A stretch of 64,000 bases of DNA from Longimicrobium sp. (GTDB lineage: Bacteria; Gemmatimonadota; Gemmatimonadetes; Longimicrobiales; Longimicrobiaceae), in contig NZ_DASVSF010000086.1 in NCBI RefSeq assembly GCF_036388275.1, positions 62,001-126,000 on the forward strand, in the 5' to 3' direction. Made by a program: the position numbers and the translations under genes. The notes under the pieces were generated by a model that saw nothing but the letters and a program-made list of their open reading frames with translations, did not search any database and was not told the DNA's origin. This document shows positions 44,122-53,327 of this stretch, one piece after another; within the stretch, counting starts at the first letter, position 1, and every line of letters begins with the position of its first letter.

Positions 44122-45290
44122 GCACGGCCGCTCCGGTGGCGGTGACGGCTGGCGGGGTGCGCGTCCGCGAGATCGCCCCCGGCCAGTCGCTGCGGCCGTT
44201 CGTAGACTTTGCATGGACGGTGAACGGGCGGGATCCCCAGTGGGTCCCGCCCCTTCGCTTGGCGCTGGAGCCGGTGCTGGACCGCAAGAAGCACCCGTTT
44301 CACCAGCACGCCGACGTGGCCTACTTCGCCGCCGAGCGCAACGGGGTCATGGCGGGGCGCATCGCCGCCGTCGTGAACCACCAGTACAACGACTTTCACG
44401 GCGAGAAGACGGGCACCTTCGGCTTCTTCGAGTGCCGCGACGACCCCGAGGCCGCCACGGCGCTGCTGGACGCCGCCGCGGAGTGGCTGCGGGCGCGGGG
44501 GATGGACCGGGTGATGGGGCCCTTCAACTTCTCCACCAACGACGAGTCTTCGTCGCCCGGCATCCTGGTGGACGGCTTCGACACGCCGCCCACGGTGATG
44601 ATGTCGCACAACCCGCCCTACTACGGCCGGCTGCTGGAGGGGGCGGGGTGGACCAAGGCCAAGGACCTGGTGGCGTACTGGATTCCCAGCAACCAGGTGC
44701 CGGAGCGCGTGCAGGCGGGAATGAAGCGGCTGGCCAGGCGCATGGGCGCCACCATCCGCTCGCTGCGCATGAAGGACCTGAAGGCCGAGGTGGCGCGGGT
44801 GCAGGAGGTGTACAACGCCGCCTGGTCGCGCAACTGGGGCTTCGTTCCCATGACCGAGGCCGAGTTCGCGCACATGGCCAGCGAACTGAAGCCGGTGGTG
44901 AACCCCGAGCTGTGCCTGCTGGCCGAAACGCCGGAGGGCGAGCCGATCGGCTTTCTCCTCGCCCTGCCGGACCTGAACCAGGCGCTCAAGCACCTGCCCG
45001 ACGGCCGGCTCTTCCCGTACGGAATCCCCAGCGGCCTGGTCAAGTTCCTCTGGCACAAGCGCAAGATCAACACGCTGCGCATCCTTACCTTGGGGATGAA
45101 GCCGGGGCTGCAGGCCTCGGGGCTGGGGACGGCGGTGTACATGCGCGGGCTGGAGGTGGCGGAAAAGAACGGGTTCGTTGCCGGCGAGGCGTCGTGGATC
45201 CTGGAAGACAACCACGAGATGTGCACGGCGATGGACAAGCTGGGCGCCCGCCAGTACAAGCGATACCGGATCTTCGAGCGCCCGCTCTGA
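44118..45290 (+). CDS. GNAT-fold N-acyltransferase, bacterial ceramide synthase (bCerS)-like
   Basis: 390 aa, soluble. The N-terminal half has GRIAAVVNHQYNDFHGEKTG and GFFECRDDPEAATALLDAA, the C-terminal half YNAAWSRNWGFVPMTEAEF and GLGTAVYMRGLEVAEKNGF, a double-GNAT-like layout. Start is GTG at 44118 overlapping the spt stop (GTGA). In Caulobacter, a GNAT-like protein unrelated to eukaryotic ceramide synthase N-acylates the Spt product; position and size here fit that enzyme. A terminator closes the operon. No dedicated ACP gene is adjacent, unlike Caulobacter. Confidence 0.72.
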   Translation: MSTAAPVAVTAGGVRVREIAPGQSLRPFVDFAWTVNGRDPQWVPPLRLALEPVLDRKKHPFHQHADVAYFAAERNGVMAGRIAAVVNHQYNDFHGEKTGTFGFFECRDDPEAATALLDAAAEWLRARGMDRVMGPFNFSTNDESSSPGILVDGFDTPPTVMMSHNPPYYGRLLEGAGWTKAKDLVAYWIPSNQVPERVQAGMKRLARRMGATIRSLRMKDLKAEVARVQEVYNAAWSRNWGFVPMTEAEFAHMASELKPVVNPELCLLAETPEGEPIGFLLALPDLNQALKHLPDGRLFPYGIPSGLVKFLWHKRKINTLRILTLGMKPGLQASGLGTAVYMRGLEVAEKNGFVAGEASWILEDNHEMCTAMDKLGARQYKRYRIFERPL

Positions 45291-45311
45291 TCGTTCGATC
45301 CCGCTCGACCG

Positions 45312-45341
45312 ACGCCCCGCCGGCCACCCCTGGCGGGGCGT
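45312..45341 (+). terminator. Intrinsic terminator of the ceramide-type operon
   Basis: ACGCCCCGCC (45312-45321) pairs with GGCGGGGCGT (45332-45341), followed by TCTGCGTCC, 21 bases after the bCerS-like stop. Confidence 0.75.
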
Positions 45342-45502
45342 TCTGCGTCCATGATCAGGATCACCCTTGTCGCGGGGAGGAATGGGCCGTACCCTGTACG
45401 ACTGGCGATCCGCTTTCCGCCCCCGCCGTACAGATTCCCGGGTCCTCCCCGGACCCCCGCCGATCCCTGGCGGCCCATCGATCCCCTCCCTTTCATCCAT
45501 CC

Positions 45503-46060
45503 ATGACCGACGACGGCAGCGCGGGCCCTATCGTCCGCGCGGCCATCCACCCCGCCATTGGCGTAGGCCGGGTGGGCAGCAGCGACGAATGGTACATCGG
45601 CCCGCAGGTGGTGCATCCCAGGCCCGTGCCGCCCGGCGACACCTAGGGCGCCCTCAAGCGGCACGCCGCGGAGTTCGAACGCGTGGATCGAGGCGGTGAT
45701 GGCCGCCACCACGCCCGAGGCGCGCCTGGCCGCCTACCTGGATCGCGCTTCGTGGACGCGGGCGCTCCCGGACGGCACCGCCGGGGCGATGACGACCATG
45801 GTGGAGATCTTCGGCGACATGGGCGTGCTGGAGGTGAAGCCCGGCATCGAGAACGACCCGGCGCTGCCGCGGGTGATGCTGGTGGAGTCGGTTGGGCCCA
45901 ACGTCCCGGCCGTCGCCCCCGCCGAGGTGCTCCAGGCGGTCGCAGGCGTCGCGCATCCAAGGCGAAGCTCCGCGCGCGCGGCATCGTGGAGGGCGACTGG
46001 CGCACGGAATACACCCCGGGCGTGGCCCCGCTCCCGGTGCGGCCCCCGCCCCCGGCCTGA
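45503..46060 (+). pseudogene. Remnant of a LodA/GoxA-like amino-acid oxidase and adjoining decayed coding DNA
   Basis: From ATG 45503, 47 codons read MTDDGSAGPIVRAAIHPAIG, then VGRVGSSDEWYIGP, the typical N-terminus of LodA-like lysine-6-oxidase proteins, then a TAG at 45644-45646. In the same frame GALKRHAAEF continues the family pattern before it is lost. From about 45680 a second frame is open with strong coding character (EAVMAATTPEARLAAYLDRA ... GVLEVKPGIENDPALPRVML), then another shift near 45950 to the frame ending TEYTPGVAPLPVRPPPPA. The whole family is about 600 aa; most is deleted. Not functional as it stands. Confidence 0.6.
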
Positions 46061-46081
46061 TCGGCTCCGCTCCACTTACGA

Positions 46082-46114
46082 AAGGGCGGCTGCGCGAGGT
46101 GCGCAGCCGCCCTT
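46082..46114. terminator. Hairpin downstream of the large membrane protein
   Basis: AAGGGCGGCTGCGC (46082-46095) pairs with GCGCAGCCGCCCTT (46101-46114). It lies just past the stop at 46134 of the minus-strand gene, with TTTCG following on that strand. Confidence 0.65.
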
Positions 46115-46133
46115 GGTGGACAAGTCACACGGA

Positions 46134-47696
46134 TCAGCGGGGCGCCTGCTCCCCGGCGCGCTTCGACTCGCCCTCAGGCGACTTGGGGCGCTCCGCCGGC
46201 GACCGTCCCGCCGCGCGGACGCTGATCACCTTGTTCAGCATGTCGAACCAGAACGGCGCGCCCAGCGAGATCGCCAGGCCGGTCATCAGGAGGCCGAAGA
46301 ACTTGGCCAGCCAGCGTCCCGCGTAGGTTGTGCCTGAAACGGCTTCGGCGGGAGGCGCAACGCTGTCATTGCTCGGTGCGCTCTTCGCGGTTCGCGTGTC
46401 CGCCGCGCCGCTCACGAGCTTGGCACTCGCCGCGTTGCCGGCCGTGGAATCGGCGCCCGTCTTCTTCGACTTGAATCCGAGATACGCCCAGTCTTCTCTC
46501 GTCCATCCGAGCTTCAGCTCCATGCTGTCCAGCATCGCGCGAGTGGCGAGATACTTGAGCTTCGCGGCGGAGTCGGGCGTGGGGGCCTTCGCGGTGTCCG
46601 GCGTTGCGGCTGTCGTCTTCGGCGCTGCAGCCCCCGGGAGCGGGGGAGCAGAATCCGCCGGTGCGGCGGGTGCATTGGCCTGGGCACCTCTCGGGGCACT
46701 CCCGGCGCTGGCGGAGTCAGTGCCGGTCGGCTGGCCGCCGGGGGCCGGGACCGGAACCTTGGTCATCGTATCCCCGGGCGTGGCGTTCACGATCGTGTCG
46801 AGTGCAGGGAGCAGCCTCGCGGCGCGGTCTGCCATGGCGGTGCGTAGCGCGTCGTTCTCGGCGAGCCGCTTCCACATCTGGATGGTGTCCGCGTTCAGGA
46901 GGATGGCGATGATCAGGCCGATCACCAGCAATGCGCCCTGCGTGTAACGTTTGTATGCCCCGGACACGCGATCCATCGAGTTGTTGAACCACACCTCCGT
47001 GCTGTCGTGCAGCTTCTGCAGTGGGGTTTGCGCACTGGCGACCGCGCCCACTATCTGGGCGCGAACGTTCGGGTCCAGGGCGGGGGTCTTCAGAAACTCC
47101 TGCAAGCCACCCAGGTGCTCGGTGACGTCCAGCGGCGATTCGCGCTTCAGCAACTCCAGCAGGGCGACGAGTTGCGCCGCCTGCTCTGGGTCCGCCGGGC
47201 TGGTCGGCTTTGGTGCTTCGGACGACGCGCCTTCCGTCGTCCTTACGCCATCGTGGGTGGAGGTCTTCGGCTTCGTGCCCTCATCAGCTCCGGGCTTGGG
47301 CGCATCGGGGTGCTGGTATCCCAGAATGTCCAGAAGCGCCAGTGCGAAGCTCCGGGCGGGGATGTACGATGGGAGGCGCGGGTCCCCCCCGCCGGTGATC
47401 TTTCCCCACACGCCGGTGCGTGTAGCCAGTGGGCGGATCAGCCGATGGCTGTAGAACTGTTCGACTAGCTTGGTGGGCTTGGCGAGGGGCTTGTCTCCCA
47501 CGGCGTTCGACGCCAGGGCGACGGCCTCGTTTCCGTCGATGTCGTCCAGCAGCCGCGCGATGCCCTTCGCGAGCTCCTTTCCGCGCTTGTTCAGGAGAGC
47601 AGAGATGTACTCGTGGATGGCGGTCGCCATCAGGGACAGCAGCAGGTAGATGAAGGTCAGTCCAATTACGATGTCCAGGATTTCCAGGCCGAACAT
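46134..47696 (-). CDS. Large membrane protein of unknown function
   Basis: 520 aa from ATG at 47696. Membrane helices at about 8-32 (IVIGLTFIYLLLSLMATAIHEYI), 245-265 (GALLVIGLIIAILLNADTI) and 460-490 (FFGLLMTGLAISLGAPFWFDMLNKV). The stretches between are polar, and about 290-370 is a Pro/Ala/Ser-rich linker (APGGQPTGTDSASAGSAPRG). The N-terminal helix with HEYISALLNKRGK and the C-terminal LGAPFWFDMLNKVISVR block look like the conserved ends of a known but uncharacterised family. Confidence 0.75.
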   Translation of the reverse strand: MFGLEILDIVIGLTFIYLLLSLMATAIHEYISALLNKRGKELAKGIARLLDDIDGNEAVALASNAVGDKPLAKPTKLVEQFYSHRLIRPLATRTGVWGKITGGGDPRLPSYIPARSFALALLDILGYQHPDAPKPGADEGTKPKTSTHDGVRTTEGASSEAPKPTSPADPEQAAQLVALLELLKRESPLDVTEHLGGLQEFLKTPALDPNVRAQIVGAVASAQTPLQKLHDSTEVWFNNSMDRVSGAYKRYTQGALLVIGLIIAILLNADTIQMWKRLAENDALRTAMADRAARLLPALDTIVNATPGDTMTKVPVPAPGGQPTGTDSASAGSAPRGAQANAPAAPADSAPPLPGAAAPKTTAATPDTAKAPTPDSAAKLKYLATRAMLDSMELKLGWTREDWAYLGFKSKKTGADSTAGNAASAKLVSGAADTRTAKSAPSNDSVAPPAEAVSGTTYAGRWLAKFFGLLMTGLAISLGAPFWFDMLNKVISVRAAGRSPAERPKSPEGESKRAGEQAPR

Positions 47697-47872
47697 GGGT
47701 GCCTCGGTGGGGGCGGGGGAGTGCCTCGGCGCGGGGCGGGGGGAGCGATTGCGCGCGGGGTCCGAGAAGATGGATGGACAGGAAACGTGATTTTCTCGTA
47801 CTGTCCCTGTGCGGCGGGACCGCGGGCGGATTATGATGTCGCGCGCTCGATCAACCTCTCCCCGCCCCTCCC

Positions 47873-48442
47873 ATGCCCTTGAATCCCACCGAATACCTGT
47901 CCGTTCTCGTGTCCATCGTCGTGGGGCTGGGCATTTCGCACTTGCTCTCGGGGACGGGAAAGCTCGTCGTCGCGCGGCGCAGGGTGAGCATGTACGCCCC
48001 CACGCTGATGGCCGTATTGCTGGTGTTCCTGGCGCACGTGCAGTTCTGGTGGGGAAACCTGGGGTACGGCGAGGAGGTGGAGGGAAACTTCTTTGCGTTC
48101 CTCGCTTTCCTGGTGGGCCCGGTGCTTCTGTTTCTGCTGTCGGTGCTGGTGCTCCCCGACTTCGACCAGGAAGGCGAGCTGTCGCTACAGGCGCATTACG
48201 AGGAGAACCGCCCGTGGTTCTTCGGCATCGTCCTGGCGCTGCCGGTGACGAGCGCACTTCGCAACGTGCTGGTGCAGGGCGACCCCGTGTTCACCGCCGA
48301 GCGCCCGTTCGAACTCGCCTTCGCCGCGCTGGCGCTCAGCGGATTGCTCGTCCGCAACCCGCGCTACCACGCCGTGCTGAGCGCCCTGATGCTGGCGCTG
48401 TTTGCATCCATGATGCTGCTGACGGGCCTGCGGCCGGGATGA
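47873..48442 (+). CDS. Integral membrane protein, about six helices
   Basis: 189 aa. Hydrophobic segments at about 8-25 (YLSVLVSIVVGLGISHLLSG), 43-58, 75-95 (FLVGPVLLFLLSVLVLP), 118-132, 145-158 and 168-185 (VLSALMLALFASMMLL). No transport or enzyme motif seen. Divergent from the protein at 47696. TATGAT at 47832-47837 could be its -10. A very strong terminator follows. Confidence 0.7.
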   Translation: MPLNPTEYLSVLVSIVVGLGISHLLSGTGKLVVARRRVSMYAPTLMAVLLVFLAHVQFWWGNLGYGEEVEGNFFAFLAFLVGPVLLFLLSVLVLPDFDQEGELSLQAHYEENRPWFFGIVLALPVTSALRNVLVQGDPVFTAERPFELAFAALALSGLLVRNPRYHAVLSALMLALFASMMLLTGLRPG

Positions 48443-48462
48443 CGCGGGGGCGTTGAATGAAC

Positions 48463-48500
48463 GAAGGGGGCGCGCCCGCAGGCGCGCCCCCTTCCTTTTT
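48463..48500 (+). terminator. Strong intrinsic terminator
   Basis: Perfect 14-bp stem (48463-48476 with 48481-48494), four-base loop and CTTTTTC tail. It lies between convergent genes ending at 48442 and 48520. Confidence 0.9.
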
Positions 48501-48519
48501 CCGACCCGTGCGGCCCGTA

Positions 48520-49854
48520 TCAGCAGGGCGCCGCCGGGTTCAGCACACACTCGTTCTGCGGGAGCGGCAGGAACGAGAGCGCCGGCGTTTCGCGCGACAC
48601 CGCCGTGCCGAAGCGCCGGACGTCTTCCCACCGCAGCCCCTGCAGGAAGAGCTCGTAGCGGCGCTGGTATGCAATCTCGGCCAGCACCTCGGCCTCGGTG
48701 TCCAGCGCCTCGGCCGACAGCGCGGGCATGCACGCCACCGGCTCGGACAAGTTGCCGTTGGTGGCGCTGGGGGTGCACTGGGTACGCACCCCGTTCACCA
48801 GCGGCGCGGCCAGGGCCGTCCGGCCCGTGCGCGCGTACGCCTCGGCCTGGATCAGCCGCATCTCGTCGGGGAGGTAGATGGGGAACGGCGCGTTGCGGTC
48901 CGCGTACTGGCGCAGGTTGCGCAGCGGCACGGCGGGCGACCCGTTCACCGTGGCCTGGTCCAGCCGCAGCCAGAAGCCCGGGCGGTCGTCGGAGGTGTCG
49001 GCCTCGGCCACGAACTCCTGCGTGCCGCGCACGTAGTTCAGCCCGAACTGCGAGTAGGCCCATACGGGGTTGCGCAGCGGGTCGGGGTACGAGAACACGT
49101 TCAGCCGGTTCAGCGGCACGCGCGCGGCCGCGTCGATGGCCTGCTGGTGCTGGCCGTCGATCAGGTAGTACCGGGCCAGCATGGCGTTGATCACGTCGCC
49201 CAGGTTGTAGCCGATGGCCACGCGACCGTTGAAGTCGCCCAGCTCGCTGGCCGCCACCGACCCCAGCCCGGCTCTCGCCTGCTCCAGCAGCGAGAGCACC
49301 GTGTCGAGCACCACCGCCCGCGGGTGCAGCGGGTTCTCTTCCATGGTGGCCGTCACGGGGATCTGCTCGTACTGCAGGATGGCCGCGCCGAGCGCCATGG
49401 CCTTGTACGTACGCGCCAGCGCCAGCACGCCCGCCTCGGTGCCGCGGGGCAGCCCCACGTTGCCCGCGTTGGCCAGCAGCTCCTCGGCCGACCTCACCAC
49501 GCGGAAGGCGTTGGTGTACGGCTGGCTCACCACGCCGAAGCTGGCGTCGATGCCCACGCCGGTCACCAGCGAGCGGTCGGCGACCAGCGATACGGTGGTG
49601 GTGGAGATCTCGTCGGTCACCAGCCCCGGGGCGCGCACCATGTTCAGCACCATCCCGGTGCCCGCGGTGGTCCCCGCGAACTGCCCCTGCATGCCCACCG
49701 CCAGCGCGATGATGCCGTCGGGGGTGGTGAGCACCAGCTCCTCGGGGGGCGAGTTGGGGTTCGTCAGGTCCAGGTCGCACGCCCCCGCGGCGGCCAGCGC
49801 GGCCAGCAGCAGCACGCGCCCGGCGCGGCGTGAAACGGAATTCCGCATCGTCAT
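48520..49854 (-). CDS. RagB/SusD-family nutrient-binding lipoprotein
   Basis: 444 aa. Lipoprotein signal with lipobox AGAC (Cys26), then the DLDLTNPNSPP start typical of SusD proteins. Helical TPR-like body (RLIQAEAYARTGR) and a late LRWEDVRRFG motif of the family. It sits on the cell surface capping the SusC channel. ATG at 49854 with GAGGAA upstream, eight bases after the SusC stop, so the pair is one operon. Confidence 0.88.
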   Translation of the reverse strand: MTMRNSVSRRAGRVLLLAALAAAGACDLDLTNPNSPPEELVLTTPDGIIALAVGMQGQFAGTTAGTGMVLNMVRAPGLVTDEISTTTVSLVADRSLVTGVGIDASFGVVSQPYTNAFRVVRSAEELLANAGNVGLPRGTEAGVLALARTYKAMALGAAILQYEQIPVTATMEENPLHPRAVVLDTVLSLLEQARAGLGSVAASELGDFNGRVAIGYNLGDVINAMLARYYLIDGQHQQAIDAAARVPLNRLNVFSYPDPLRNPVWAYSQFGLNYVRGTQEFVAEADTSDDRPGFWLRLDQATVNGSPAVPLRNLRQYADRNAPFPIYLPDEMRLIQAEAYARTGRTALAAPLVNGVRTQCTPSATNGNLSEPVACMPALSAEALDTEAEVLAEIAYQRRYELFLQGLRWEDVRRFGTAVSRETPALSFLPLPQNECVLNPAAPC

Positions 49855-49862
49855 TCGATTCC

Positions 49863-52800
49863 TCAGAAGTTGACCGTCAGCCCGACCGACAGGCTGCGCG
49901 GAATGGGCGTGGTTACGAAGTCCACCCCGCGCGCGACGGTGCTGCCGCCGAACAGGTTGACTTCCGGATCGATCCCCGAGTAGTTGGTCCAGGTGTGCAG
50001 GTTGCGCCCGGCGACGCGCAGGCTCACGCTCTCCGCGCCCAGCCGCCCGCGCACCCAGGGCTGGTCGAAGGTGTAGCCCAGCGCCACCTCGCGCAGCTTG
50101 ACGAACGACCCGTCCTCGACGAACGCCTCGTACATCACGTGGCGCTCGGCGTTGAGCGTGTAGTAGCCCGCCGGCACGTCGTTGGCGATCTCGCGCTCGG
50201 TGTTCTCGCTCAGGCCGAAGTAGTCCTGGATGCGGCCCGTGAAGTTGGCGACCTCGTTGCCGAACCGCCCATCCAGCAGGAAGCTCAGCTGCAGGTTCTG
50301 CCCGAACGACAGCGTGTTGCCCAGCGAGGCCGTGAAGTCGGGGTTGGGATCGCCCAGCACCCTCTTGAGCACCACGCCGTTGGCGCCGCGCGCGCGGCCG
50401 GGGTAGCAGGGCTCCGCCGGACCGGTGGTGCACAGCGTGTCGTTGAAGATGAACGCGCCCTGCGGGGTCTTGGGGTACAGGATGACGTTGTTGTTGCCGT
50501 CGCGCGGCGCGTACGCGCCGTAGAACACGCCCACCGGCAGCCCCTCGGCCACGATGTTCAGGTACTCGGAAAAAATGGTGTCGCCCGGCGCGCGCATCCG
50601 CTCCACGTTGTTGCGGTTGCGGGCGTAGGTCAGGCGCGTGTTCCAGCTGAAGCCGCCGCGCCGCACCACGTCGGCACCCGCGGTGATCTCGATGCCACGG
50701 TTGGAGATCTCGGCAACGTTCTGGTACTGCAGGTCGAAGCCTGAGCTGCTCTGCAGCGAGCGTGGAAGCACCACGTCCTTCGTGAACTGGTCGTAGATGG
50801 TGAATTCCAGCAGGGCGCGGTCGTTCAGCAGCCCCACGTCGAAGCCGGCCTCGTACTCGCGCTGCCGCTCGGGCTTCAGATCGGGGTTGCCCAGGATGAT
50901 GCTGCCCGCCTGGCCCGGCCGCCCACCGAAGATCATGTCGGTGAAGTTGTTGAAGGTGCCGTACGGCGCGGGCGGCTGGCCGCCCGTCTGGCCGTACGCG
51001 GCGCGCACCCGGAGCGAGTTCACCACGCCGCCGAGGCCGCCGTCGTTCCAGAACGGCATGTCGTCCACCACCCACGAAGCGCCCAGGCGCGGGAACAGCT
51101 GCCAGCGCTCGTCGGGCCCGAAGGCCGACGAGGCCTCGACGTTCAGCGCGCCGGTGATGAACAGGCGGTCGGCGATGGAAAGGCGCTCCTGCACGAACGC
51201 GCCGACGGTGCGCAGCTCGGTGATGGCCTGCGAGGCGAACTGCGTGGCCCCGCCCACGATCTCCTGGCCCGGGGGCAGGTTTTCGGCCCCGGCGCGGATG
51301 GTGTTGGTGCGGTCGGCCGTGTAGCGGAAGCCGGCCGTGCTGGTAAGCTCCAGCGCCCGGCTCAGCGGCGACTCCAGGTTGGCCGTGACGTCGCTGTTGA
51401 AGCGGCTTACCGAGCGCACCGGGTTGGTGATGGAGCCGGTGGACGCCGGGCCCACCGAGTACGGCGGCTGCAGCAGGATGTTCGCCTCGCGCGAGTTGTC
51501 CACGCCCAGAAGCGCCGTCACCGAAAGGTTGGTGAACGGGGTGATCGTGGTCTGCACGCTGCCGATCAGGCGGTCCACGTCGGCCTCGGTGCGCACCTCG
51601 CGCAGCACCTGCAGCGGGTTCACCGTGACGATGGGCGTATAGGGGTACCGGCCCAGGCTGTCGCTGTAGGCGTAGTTGAAGCCGGTGGGGGTGAACAGCA
51701 CCGCCGTCAGCGCACCGGTGGTCTGCTCGCCTTCCTGCTGATACTGCGTGTGCGACTGGATGTAGCTGCCGGTCAGCGACACCTCGAAGATGTCGGAAAG
51801 CGACTGCGTGATCTTGCCGCGGAAGGTGCGCTTGTCGTGGCCGGTGGAGCGGATGATCCCCTCCTGGTCCGTCCAGCCTCCCGACATGTAGTAGCTGGTC
51901 CCGCCGTTGCCGCCCGAGATGGACAGGTGGTGGTTCATCCCCGGCGCGGTCTGGAAGATCTGCGGCTGGATGTTGTACCGGGTGATGGGGTCGCCCAGCA
52001 CGTACGCGGTGCCGTCGGGCTTGCGCAGGAACGACACGTCGCCCAGGCCGGCCTTGGCCGCGTCGTTCATGCGGAAGTACCGCGGCGTCTCGGAACTGGA
52101 CCCCTCTACCGTGTACGTTACCCGCGGCGTGCCCTGCGCGCCCCGACGGGTGAAGATCTGGATGACGCCGTTGTTGGCGCGCGATCCGTACAGCGCGGCC
52201 GCGGCGGCGCCCTTGAGCACCTCCACGCGCTCGATGTCGCCCGGAGCGATGTCCGTGAGCCGGCTGCTGACGGCCGAGCCCTGGCGCGCGTTGTTGGAGC
52301 CGACGGAGATCAGCGGGTCGGTGTTGTTCTCCAGGATCACGCCGTCCACCACGATCAGCGGGTCGGCGCCGCCCAGGATGGAGCTGGTGCCGCGCAGGCG
52401 AATGGTGGAGCCCGCGCCGGGCGCCCCGGAGTTCTGCGAGATCACCGCGCCCGAGATGCGGCCCTGCAGCGCCTGGTCGATGGACACGGCGCCGGGTGCC
52501 TGGTTGACTTCTTCGCCGCGCACGGTGGACACCGCGTTCGCCACTTCGCGGCGCTCCACGGGGGCGCCGGTGCCGGTGACCACCACTTCCTCGAGCTGCA
52601 GCACGGTGGTCGCCAGTTCGACGGGGCCCACCTGCACGGCAGGGTCGCTGCCCAGCGTTACCGCGCGGCTCGCCGCGCCGCGTCCGATCTGCGAGAACTG
52701 CAGGGTGTACGTGCCCGGCGCCACGGTCGTGCGCAGCGTGAACCGTCCGGCGGCGTCGGTCGTCGTGCGGGGGCCGGTGCCCTGGGCGCCGGCGCGCAGC

Positions 52801-52961
52801 TGCACGTTGACGTCGGCGAGGGGGGCACGGGTGGTCGCGTCGACCACGCTCCCGACGAGGGTGTACGCCTGTTGCTGTGCCGCGGCTCGCCCCGGAGCCA
52901 GTGCGGCGAGCAGCGTCAGGACGGTCGCGCCGAGCCAGCGGCGCGGACGAAATAGGCGCAT
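49863..52961 (-). CDS. SusC/RagA-family TonB-linked outer-membrane protein
   Basis: 1032 aa. Signal peptide ending RAAA-QQ, carboxypeptidase-regulatory-like domain at about 30-110 (LVGSVVDATTRAPLADVNVQ), TonB box region EEVVVTGTGAP, plug with DIERVEVLKGAAAAALYGSR, and a long 22-strand barrel ending SLSVGLTVNF. It takes up large nutrients such as glycans or peptides with TonB energy. Start is ATG at 52961 with AGGAGAG upstream. Substrate cannot be read from sequence; no glycoside hydrolase or SusR-like regulator is adjacent. Confidence 0.93.
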   Translation of the reverse strand: MRLFRPRRWLGATVLTLLAALAPGRAAAQQQAYTLVGSVVDATTRAPLADVNVQLRAGAQGTGPRTTTDAAGRFTLRTTVAPGTYTLQFSQIGRGAASRAVTLGSDPAVQVGPVELATTVLQLEEVVVTGTGAPVERREVANAVSTVRGEEVNQAPGAVSIDQALQGRISGAVISQNSGAPGAGSTIRLRGTSSILGGADPLIVVDGVILENNTDPLISVGSNNARQGSAVSSRLTDIAPGDIERVEVLKGAAAAALYGSRANNGVIQIFTRRGAQGTPRVTYTVEGSSSETPRYFRMNDAAKAGLGDVSFLRKPDGTAYVLGDPITRYNIQPQIFQTAPGMNHHLSISGGNGGTSYYMSGGWTDQEGIIRSTGHDKRTFRGKITQSLSDIFEVSLTGSYIQSHTQYQQEGEQTTGALTAVLFTPTGFNYAYSDSLGRYPYTPIVTVNPLQVLREVRTEADVDRLIGSVQTTITPFTNLSVTALLGVDNSREANILLQPPYSVGPASTGSITNPVRSVSRFNSDVTANLESPLSRALELTSTAGFRYTADRTNTIRAGAENLPPGQEIVGGATQFASQAITELRTVGAFVQERLSIADRLFITGALNVEASSAFGPDERWQLFPRLGASWVVDDMPFWNDGGLGGVVNSLRVRAAYGQTGGQPPAPYGTFNNFTDMIFGGRPGQAGSIILGNPDLKPERQREYEAGFDVGLLNDRALLEFTIYDQFTKDVVLPRSLQSSSGFDLQYQNVAEISNRGIEITAGADVVRRGGFSWNTRLTYARNRNNVERMRAPGDTIFSEYLNIVAEGLPVGVFYGAYAPRDGNNNVILYPKTPQGAFIFNDTLCTTGPAEPCYPGRARGANGVVLKRVLGDPNPDFTASLGNTLSFGQNLQLSFLLDGRFGNEVANFTGRIQDYFGLSENTEREIANDVPAGYYTLNAERHVMYEAFVEDGSFVKLREVALGYTFDQPWVRGRLGAESVSLRVAGRNLHTWTNYSGIDPEVNLFGGSTVARGVDFVTTPIPRSLSVGLTVNF

Positions 52962-53327
52962 GTGTGGGTCTCTCCTGGAAAATGCGGTGAGTCTCGCTCC
53001 GCCCCGCGCCGGGGACGGCGAGCAGGCTGCCGCGGGTGCCTCGAAAAGCCGGCCGGGGGATGACGGCCGGGCAGGCCCACGCGTAACCTCTGCCTTGTTG
53101 TTAGCGCTCCGGCCGCGGCGCCGCAAGGGTTTGGGCCCGGGATGTGGACGGCGGGCGATTGGGAAGGAATCCTTTCCATTCCCAGGAAACAGCTGGCGCC
53201 CGAATCCTCCTCCTGCTACCCGTTTGCCATCGCATCCGCTGCGGAAAACAGAAGCGCATCCACCGGGATCGGCGGATGCGCTTCGGGACGTTCGGCCGGC
53301 GTGCCTCGCGCGGCCCGCGTCGGCGGC
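52962..53327. other. Gap between DUF1460 gene end and SusC start
   Basis: 366 bases with no gene. It holds the terminator at 53251-53284 and, nearer SusC, an untranslated leader. TTGCGG and TAACAA about 17 bases apart near 53097-53130 are a weak promoter candidate on the minus strand. Confidence 0.4.
53251..53284 (-). terminator. Intrinsic terminator of the DUF1460 gene
   Basis: GAAGCGCATCC...GGATGCGCTTC forms a near-perfect stem (one mismatch, small loop) followed on the minus strand by TGTTTTCCGC. Confidence 0.75.
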
